Assembly (NCBI RefSeq): GCF_000182925.2
Contig: NC_026502.1
Location: 4,030,001 to 4,094,000, forward strand
Origin: Neurospora crassa OR74A
Taxonomy: Eukaryota > Ascomycota > Sordariomycetes > Sordariales > Sordariaceae
Length of the DNA: 64,000 nucleotides
Reading direction: 5' to 3'
How positions within the stretch are numbered: the first letter of the stretch is position 1; each line of letters begins with the position of its first letter. This document shows, one piece after another, positions 56,066-64,000 of this stretch. Made by a program: the position numbers and the translations under genes. Below the pieces are notes generated by a model. That model made no database searches and was not told the DNA's origin. It worked only from the letters and a program-made list of their open reading frames with translations.

Positions 56066-59002
56066 TCAACTTCCTGCTTGAGAGACACTAGGCCCGGAAG
56101 ACCCCGGCGTGCCCGGGCCCCCTTGAACCATAGCCATCAACCCCCTCAGCTGCCCCATGCCCATTGTGCGACTCCTCGCTCTCGTAAGGCCCCCAGGGTC
56201 AATGGGACTCCATCCAGGGACGTCGTACAAGCTCGTAGGTGGTCCGCCGAACTGACCGGGAAGCGGACTGGGCAGATGTGGTGCATTGGGACGAAGGGGT
56301 CGGCGACCAAAAGTCGCGTGTTGCAATCCTCTGGGCACGTTGGAACCTGCACCGAGCCTCGGATCGATGTTAAACCCTTGCCCTTGATGAGAGGCTTGAT
56401 CTCCCATGACGACATCTTCCATTCCCTGTCCTTGTCCACCTCCAGGCCCGGGTCCGTCGGGACGCGAGAGTCCAGCTCCACTACCGGTAGCCGACCCTGG
56501 AAGCGGTGCTTGGCCATGAGCATATGCAGAAGCAGCATTCCATATTCCAGGCTGTTGCTGCTGATGCATCATCGAACTCGCATCGTGTCCCTGCGCCGCG
56601 CCTATCCCAGACGCATGATCTAAGCCTAACCCTTGGTTCAGCCCCAGTCCCGGTATTTGCTCGGCCAGACCTGGCTGCGTTTGTGCCATATCAAAGGCGC
56701 CGGTACCGCCACCAGTGTCTAGATGCAACACTGACCCCGGCCCGATGCGCATGCCCCCGGGTCTCGTCGTCGCCCACATGTAGAGGGGCTCAGCGAATTG
56801 CTTCCTACTCGTCGGGGTCGCACTGAGTGCTCTCATGAAGACATCGAGCAGATCGACGTCCTCGCCGTCCTCGTAGTCCATGACCTGATCGGCTGGGGAG
56901 CTGGTTGCTGACCTGGCAGCCTGCTTGTTCTTTCCAGAGGCTGCGCTGTGTCTTCGACCGAAATTGGGCAAGGTAAGAAATTGCCCCTCCAAAGAGGCCT
57001 TGTCGTACGAATCCAGCACGTTCATACACCAAGCACCAATTTCAAAGATCTTTTCAAAAATTCCCATCCCGTTGACCTCCAGCGCTGCCACACCTGTTGC
57101 CTCCAAGCCCCCGATTTGCATAAGAGACCGCAAGACCAACCCAGTTTGCCTAGCGATAGTCAGGGGAAGTGCGAAATGCATACTCTCATTCTCCGCAGCC
57201 CATGACAGGTACCCCTGTCGCAGCGAGGAAAGCCAGATAATCAATCTGAGCCACTGCTGCGTTACTAACAGCTCGGCGGTTTGAGACGCTGTCGGTTCTA
57301 CCACTGGAGCTACAGGGTCCTCAGGCGAAGAAGAAATCGATGAGGATGAAAGCGAAAGGTCGGAGAAGCTGCAAGACTGGGAAACCGGCATCTGTATGGA
57401 GGATACGGCGGCATTGGGAGAGGAAGGGAAAAACGGGTGTGGGATGGACAAGCCGCCTGAACTGCCGGCTGGTCGAGCAAGTTGGTTCTGCAGAGCGAGG
57501 TAGGTATTGACGTCGACGGTGGAGTTGGAACCATAGGTCCATGCTTCGATGATGGAGTCGCGAAGGGGAATGTAGATGCCGAGAAGTTGGAGAAAACCGG
57601 TGTGGATGCCGCGGGATTCGTAAGCGTGAAGAGTCATGGGAAGTTTGGGTGCCCGGCGCAGCATGAGCGGCTTGTTGCGTAGAATTGCAAATGACCTGCT
57701 TTTGTCAGATCGCGTTTCATTACAGAGCTGGAAAAGAATAAGATAATAAAGACTTACCGTTCCATAACATACAACAGCCAAAACACTCTCTGCCGACATA
57801 GAGCCTCCTCGGGAGATAAGCCTGCGTACGTCGACTCATCCTCCAAGCCCAGCTCCTGCGCAAAGGTTAGGGCCTCTCTCAGATAGACCCACGCCTTTGT
57901 GCTTTGGTTAGTCTCGAAGAAGGAAGAAGCCAGAAAAATGGACGAAACAACCGTGCTCAACGAAATGTTGTCATACAAGTCATATTGCTTCCTAACATCT
58001 AAGCAATCGTTGAGCAGGAAACGACCTGCCTGGTCCCAGAATTCGGGACTGTCTTCAGCACCGAGGCTGTGACCCGACATGCGGAAACAGGTGAGAGCCG
58101 AAAGGGAAAACAGGAGGTTTTTTTCGGGGAGATCGCAGACTCGTGGGTCCATTCGTTGTATTTCGGGCATGTACAGGACAGGCATCACGGGATACAGGTG
58201 TTGATAGAAGAGTTCTACACATCTGGGTATAAGGTAGAAAAATGCGCCTCTTGAGGGGAATATGTGTTCATTGGCCCAAAGGCCGGTTGTTTCGGGGGCT
58301 GTGCTCACGTCGGAGGCCCAAGTTGATGATACAGAGGCGTTTTGCGGATAGATGTCGGTATTATTTGACCGGGCTCCGTCGCTTACCTCCGGACTGGGTT
58401 CAGTTAGCACTGCGGCTTGACACTGAAAACAGAGACGGGGGGGCTACTCACTCTCCAGAACTGCTTGGACGCTGTTCTTCCTTCTTTCCTGCCTCGCGTT
58501 CTCTGAGTCTGTTGATAAGACGGCCACGGCCGGGTCTCGGCCCTCTCTTGCGCGGCACGTGGTTCCTGGTACATTGAAGCTTCGCGTCTATGCAAGGTTG
58601 ACAAGGTGACTGGTAATCGCATCTGATTCCTGTGAACAAGCGAAGCAGGGTTAGCCTTTTGTGGTTATTTCCCGCGTCTGACAATCAGGGTTCTATGGCT
58701 GACAGGGATCGACATATCGCATCGACACCGACAGAATGGGCCATGGAACATCAGGCCATGCGCTCAGGGTACGTGGAATCAGATCTGAGTTGTGGGCAAG
58801 ACTCACTCCTTAGTCGGCACTTGTCGCAAACCTTGGGCGGCTGGACAGGTCGATTTGAAGACCCAGCAGCACTGGTGGCATTGGAGCTCGAGGAAGGGCG
58901 AGGGCTTTGTTTGGTGCTCGTGCCTGGCTCAGTCTTTAGACGGACGATTTGGGCCTCGGGGCTGGAGCTTCCTCTTAATTCTTCTTGGTGTGACAGATCC
59001 AT
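56066..59002 (-). CDS. Zn2Cys6 transcription factor
   Basis: Four exons on the minus strand, 59002-58807, 58629-58452, 58393-57758 and 57695-56066, give 879 aa. Introns are 177, 58 and 62 nt. The binuclear zinc cluster is split by the first intron and rebuilt as C-x2-C-x6-C-x5-C-x2-C-x6-C (CDKCRLRRIRCDYQSPC, then CQPC and KLQC). It is followed by the linker PRKRGPRPGRGRLINRLRE. Exons 3-4 hold the fungal-specific regulatory domain (VELFYQHLYPVMPVLY; VFWLLYVMERSFAILRNKPL). The C-terminal third is low in complexity: glycine-, proline- and glutamine-rich (HQQQQPG, GPGPGGGQGQG). The RKRGPK-type linker is shared with regulators of sugar use (MAL/AmyR-like group). I do not assign a target. Nuclear. 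Confidence 0.9.
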
Positions 59003-62000
59003 TAGCTGTGTGGTAATATGGTATGACTGGTGCGGTGTGGTGTATAGTAGTTTGAATGGACACTAGATGTCGATGTGATGATAGGATGAATAGATATGTT
59101 CTAGACAACTGGAGATGGGTTCTCTGGCGAGATGGCATGCATTGATAACTGCGCCGAAAAGACAACTGACGCAACCCAGGCAGGATCGCCAAGTTGCCTC
59201 GACGTCTTCCATGTGCTCCCATCCACATGAACATCATGTTGATGACTCTATCCAGTGAGGTGCCAGTGACCTGCTCTCCACCCAGTCCACGTTTGCCTTA
59301 CCCCGGAAGAGCGGAACCTCGAAAGCGGAACGGGGCGGGATCCCATTCATTCCCAGGGCAGACCAGACCAGACCAGAGCGACTACCTAGTGTAGAGAGCT
59401 GAAGCCCTGAGCAGGCAAGGCGAAGAGCAGGAATTGCAGGGCTGAGGAGAGAGCCGCAGGAGATCCATCGTTGGCCAGAGGCTCGAGGTCCGGCCCTCGT
59501 CCTCGACTACGATTGGTGTTCACCATCGTTTGTAAGCGGAAGTAGGAGTGGATGGCAAGCTAACTAAGGTAGCCAGGTACCATTGATGTCCCGCCGTCAT
59601 CCATCAATTTGGCGCAGTTGCCGAAGACTAGCGACAGAGACAAGAGGGACAGAGACGCGCAGACCAATCGAGACTCCCCTTGCCGCGGGTAGGGCAGCCG
59701 GTGTTGTGATGGGACTCCCGTCATTTCGCAGAAGGAAGGTGATGGAAAATGAAGAAGTGGAAAGACGGGGATTGATGGATGATGAAGTCACGTCGAGGAC
59801 AAGGGGGTGGAGGTGGAGGTGGTGGTGGTGGTGGTGAGTGGTGATGACCCGGTCAGGGTCTGGTCAGTAGTATCCTCTGGCCATGCCATGGTTCCATTTG
59901 GCGAGTGGAAGAAGGAAAGAATTCGAGACACCAGAATTCAGTTGTCAGTCGTCAACTGAACGAGGTCATGTCTCGGAGAAAGAGAATGAGGAAAGAGTAA
60001 ACGAAACACGAACCGAAACAACGGAAAGTGACAGAAAGAGCAGAAGATGGACCCTTCCCACATTGTCCCGTCGTTGCAGTCTGTCTGTCTGTCGCAGGGA
60101 AGGTGCAAAATGTCCGCGTACCTGGCAAGACCATTGACCAATCAGCACCCAGGGTCAGTCGATAATGACGGATGCCCAGACTCGCAAACGAGCACAAAGC
60201 CTCGCAAACGACTGCAATGCAAGGCGGGAAAGAGCGGGAGACGCTCTCAGGGGAAAGTGATATTCGCGACGTGGGACAGCTTTGGGCAAGTGCCTGGCCG
60301 ATCAAGCAGGGAAATCGAGATTGCCTCCCCGCGCGGACCACAGTGCTGTGTGTAGTGTAGTGTACGTAGGTACCTTGTAATTACATACCCTGTAACTATG
60401 TACACTCAGTACTTACCTACTGTGTACACTACGGTATGAGGGAACCAACACAAGGGAATGGAATAGAGGTAGCTGAAGTGGAATGAGGGCGGGCCCCTAA
60501 CCCTTGTCGTCAAAATAAGGTTTTGGGCGCTTGTCCAGCACAGTTCTAGGCCTCATGCCCACTGACGACAGCTGTCTCGGGGGTCTTCTGACCCGTGCTA
60601 TAGCCACTGTAATGCAACACCCACCGCCCATCCATCTCCTGTTGATCATAGTTTCCGACAGCCAGGTCCTTTCATGACGATCCGCGGCCAATCGGAAGCT
60701 GCCCGCCCGTCTTACAGCCTCGTGTATGTACATACATGTAATCTGGACACCGTCTTTCTTCTTCTGCTCTTCACCATCATCATTTCCCCTATGACATGAC
60801 GCAACATGACATTACACTAATACGGCACATTCGACCGCTCTCTCTCGACACTTCTCACCTTTCCCACTGCATATTCTCAGTCATCTTGAATCCCACGTTT
60901 TTTCCAAGGTTTTCGTCTTCGAGATACGTCAGCGGAAGACCCTGAATCCTGTCCTCACTGAACCCTACATGCGTCATTGCCAGTCTCCCTCGTAAGAAAC
61001 GAGATGGGATTCGAGATTCGAGAAAGAAGGGAGGGTTACGGTGGTGTCGTATTACCGGTAATTCCGAGGCGCGGCGCCACTGTTCCCATGCGGCGATGAC
61101 ATACCCCCTCCGCTCGTTACCAGCTGCTCGTCACTGACAAGTGATCGCAATACTGGGCACATTCACAGCAGTGTACTACCTGAGTATGATGATTGACGCT
61201 GGGTCATGATTGACGGACAGGAACAGGAAATCTTGTACTACGCTTCCATCTCATGGCCGACCAACCGACAAGGCACCGCCACGGCACCGGCACTGCGGCA
61301 CCGACACCTACCTACCTAGTCTAGGCCACTCATGCAAGATCTATTGTGCCAACCGTCAATCTCACTCATTCTTCACCCTTCCTACACTACCCTCCTTCTC
61401 TCCGAAAAGCTCCGATTGCTACCTCAGACAATCCCTCCGCTCTCACCAGGAAGCGGTTCAGGCAACGGCTGTCAGGCCCAATCTCTGATCCCAGAAGAAG
61501 ATCTTCTTCCATTTTCCTGTATTAGTGTACACTACACAGTCTACCACCAAGGAACTCAGGTGAACATGGGCACCATGCACACAGCCTCGTCTAGGTGTGT
61601 AAGCATGTTTTTTAGGTATCAATACGGCATGACGTGTGTCGATCACTTGTACACCTCACCCCAATCCGGTTCTGCTTTTGATCTTGCATACCTTTATTTT
61701 CGCCTTGTTCCTTTTTGGCTGAACAAGCCACAGATGCTCGGTAATTCGGATGTTGGTTGAGCCGTTGGGGCTACTGAACGTTGTGAAAGCCACCAACGGT
61801 CCGTTGTGTATCATGACCGGAGGTGTCCCCGCATCACTTACACCACTCGCTCATTTCACCTATACCTTTTTCGGTTCACCTGGCTTCATCTGACCTCACT
61901 CTTCTCTCAAGTTATCTTGAACGGAAAGCCTTGCCCGCCGAGAAACTGCGAGAAGTCTCTCGCCACAGTGGGGAAACGACATGCCTTCCCCAAGTCCACC

Positions 62001-64000
62001 CACACCATGCCCTTCATATTTCTTAGTGTTTCACCTGTAACTCGAGATCTACGGTGGGCAAAATCCAGGGGACCGGAAGGCATGTGAGTGAAGTTGGAAA
62101 CAAAAATCTCACGAGTGTGTTTCATGTAGGTCTAGCTTCACGTTTCGTAGCTGGGCCCAGCGGGTCCGGGACTTGCTGTCTTGGTATTACGTCCCGACGT
62201 CTTGGATCACTAATCCCCTACGACGACCAAAGGAGCCCCAGTAACTACCCAAATGGGGGATGTTGTGCACCGAATTGGTCAGCGAGTGTGGGTTTAATCT
62301 GGGCTGAAGATATTCACCTAGGTCTAGCTTGAAAACTCTAGCGGGTCCATGAATCATCCATACATATCCCACGATAACGCGAGCATCCGATTCCAAGGTA
62401 TCACATAACAGAGTGGAGAGTTGTGACTGCTCGTCTTCCTGGCTGGGAATGAATCTTCTCATGCATGGCTTATCCCAGGTGGACACGCGAAACTAGAAAC
62501 GCCGGAAATGCTTCCGCAGTCCCATGAGTATGCAACCATGAAACCATGAGGGCAATCCGCAGATCTCAGGGTGCTGATGATATGTAAACTGGACCCTCTG
62601 ATTCGAGTTATCATGACGCTGCGCGGGATTGATCCGCCATCCTGACAGGCATGGATCTATTTGTGCGAGTAATTGCTGAAAGATAGGCATGAACCGCAAT
62701 CATCACTTTGTTTCACCTTGACCATGCGAGAGATGGACCCTTTCCAAAGAAAAGAAAGGACTGTGAATAGGCACACATGGTGTGCTTACAGTATGAATCT
62801 ACATGACAGTTCGTGTCTTAAACTAGCGAGCTTCTAGTTCCCGCGAAAATTACAAAAAATGTTTTTAAAAAAACAAAATAAAAAGGGTTGCCTGAAACAA
62901 TCATCAAGTAGCGACCCAAGACAATCATCACCGATGACATTACTTGCAAAGAGGATGAGGATCGAGGGTCTGAAACTCTCTCTCCACAGTGTTCATCAGG
63001 ATGAAAGTATAGACCCTTCAGGTTGATGAGTGATGTTCATCATGTTGACAACAGAGACAGTCGAGACATACTGACGCATTGGGGGTATGATTGGGGAAGA
63101 ATTTATTTGTGAGACACGCTTGCTTATATGCTGCCCATGAGAAGAAAGGAAAACTGAATAGATAGGAGAAAATCAAAAAGAGCAGATAAAAAGAAAAGAA
63201 AAGAAAAAAGTTCCCCGCAAAAAAAGACCCCGCAAAAAAAAAAAAAAAAGGAAGGAAAAGACGAATGAAACAAAGAAAAATATAAAGAAGAAGGAAAGAG
63301 AGACACCCCAAAAGAGATTAATCGCGCATGGGATTACGCGCGCGAGCCAGCGAGCGACAGAAGAAAAAAAAAAAAACTAAAATAGTACGTCTACTAAGAT
63401 TATAACGTGGTAAAACCACACGATCGATGAGATGCGGTCCGATCCGATGGCGACGAATGAGAAAAGAAAAAAAAAAAAAAAAAAAGTAGTCGTTGCATCA
63501 CCTCTATTCGTTGGCCATCGATCGCTTTTTACTAGAGGTATCGCCATCACTACTACCCTTACCGTAAGTAGCTGCTTGCACTAGTCTACATAACTCTACC
63601 TATCTTTAGATGCCTATTGATACTCGTCAGTCAGTCCAATCATGTCCAACTCTGCTTTGGTCCAATGGAGTGGAGTGTCTTTGCTACCTAGGTATCTAGA
63701 TGTATGTCCGGTCCACCTTGATATTTCACCTAGGTGCCTTTTGTCCTCTCTCGCTTTCTTTCCTTGCTAGACCTTATAGTCCCTTGCTATCTACTCTAAA
63801 CCTTTGGATTAAGTTTCCTGTTTTGATCTTTCTATGCCCTAGGTATGCCCGTTCTTGCCATTTACCTCTACCTATCTACCTACCTACCTATCTATCTCTC
63901 TATTGATTTACCCCCTTTTCCATCTGACTCGTGTGACTTCCACTTCATTTTCTTTCTTTCGTTCTCGTTCTTTCTCTCTACTTCTTTCTCTGTCCACCGG
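59003..64000. other. intergenic, right edge, 5 kb
   Basis: No supported gene. Left part is the promoter of the Zn2Cys6 gene. There is a GGT/GGA triplet run (59810-59836), A-rich tracts (63180-63260, 63363-63376, 63466-63485) and TAGGTA/TACCTA words (60366-60420, 61306-61318, 63685-63700 and 63870-63890). The 142-codon frame at 61332 shows no domain. The next gene probably starts beyond the window. Confidence 0.55.

Noticed and set aside
61332-61760. 142-codon frame in the right-hand spacer
   Set aside because: No recognisable domain, signal or neighbouring exon.
63018-63311. Phe-rich 97-codon frame
   Set aside because: Coded by A/T homopolymers on the opposite strand; low complexity.
1-64000. 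Dispersed 5S rRNA gene, as common in Neurospora
   Set aside because: I looked for the conserved 5S wording on both strands by eye and found none.

Overview
The window reads as nuclear DNA of a filamentous ascomycete, very probably Neurospora (N. crassa or a close relative; Sordariales). The introns are short (about 50-240 nt) with GTRNGT donors and CTRAY branch sites. The protein families are typical of Pezizomycotina: HET domain, CFEM, Pth11-type rhodopsin-fold receptors, AA8 cytochrome, Zn2Cys6 factor. A QDE-1/SAD-1-type RNA-dependent RNA polymerase and an NPS6-type siderophore synthetase lie near each other. I see no intact transposon, no CRISPR, no rRNA gene and no AT-rich tract that looks RIP-mutated. 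Identifications come from reading motifs, not from a database search. Exon models were built by hand and checked for frame closure.

Left part (1-25 kb): an intronless HET-domain gene, RFC3 (clamp-loader subunit), a convergent DAL5/TNA1-like MFS permease, and two same-strand Pth11-like receptor genes with matching four-exon structure. These two genes are separated by a 5.5-kb gene-poor island that holds short repeated words and a possible Zn2Cys6 relic. Then come a secreted AA8 cytochrome-domain protein, a 7-TM protein of unknown role and a short MetE-like protein. Intergenic spaces are long (1-5 kb) and rich in TAGGTA/GGTACC words and homopolymers.

Centre (25-37 kb): a full-length RdRP (RRP-3-like) with an RRM-like start and an RGG-rich tail, divergent from the MetE-like gene. 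Next is a spacer with a 34-bp inverted repeat, a T47 tract and an octanucleotide array. It is followed by a fusion of two EthD-like ferredoxin folds to an alpha/beta hydrolase, then two tandem secreted CFEM proteins.

Right part (37-59 kb): an iron-uptake neighbourhood. It has a full-length ABCB transporter, a GNAT acetyltransferase and a divergent NRPS with the A-T-C-dA-T-C layout of NPS6/SidD, expected to make the extracellular siderophore (coprogen in Neurospora). The spacers between these genes carry eight perfect copies of ATCWGATAA, the site of the iron-responsive GATA repressor SRE/SreA; two form a 19-bp palindrome. With the two heme-type CFEM genes next door, this is the most coherent functional unit of the window. 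A small secreted cysteine-rich gene and a Zn2Cys6 transcription factor follow. The last 5 kb has no gene I can support.
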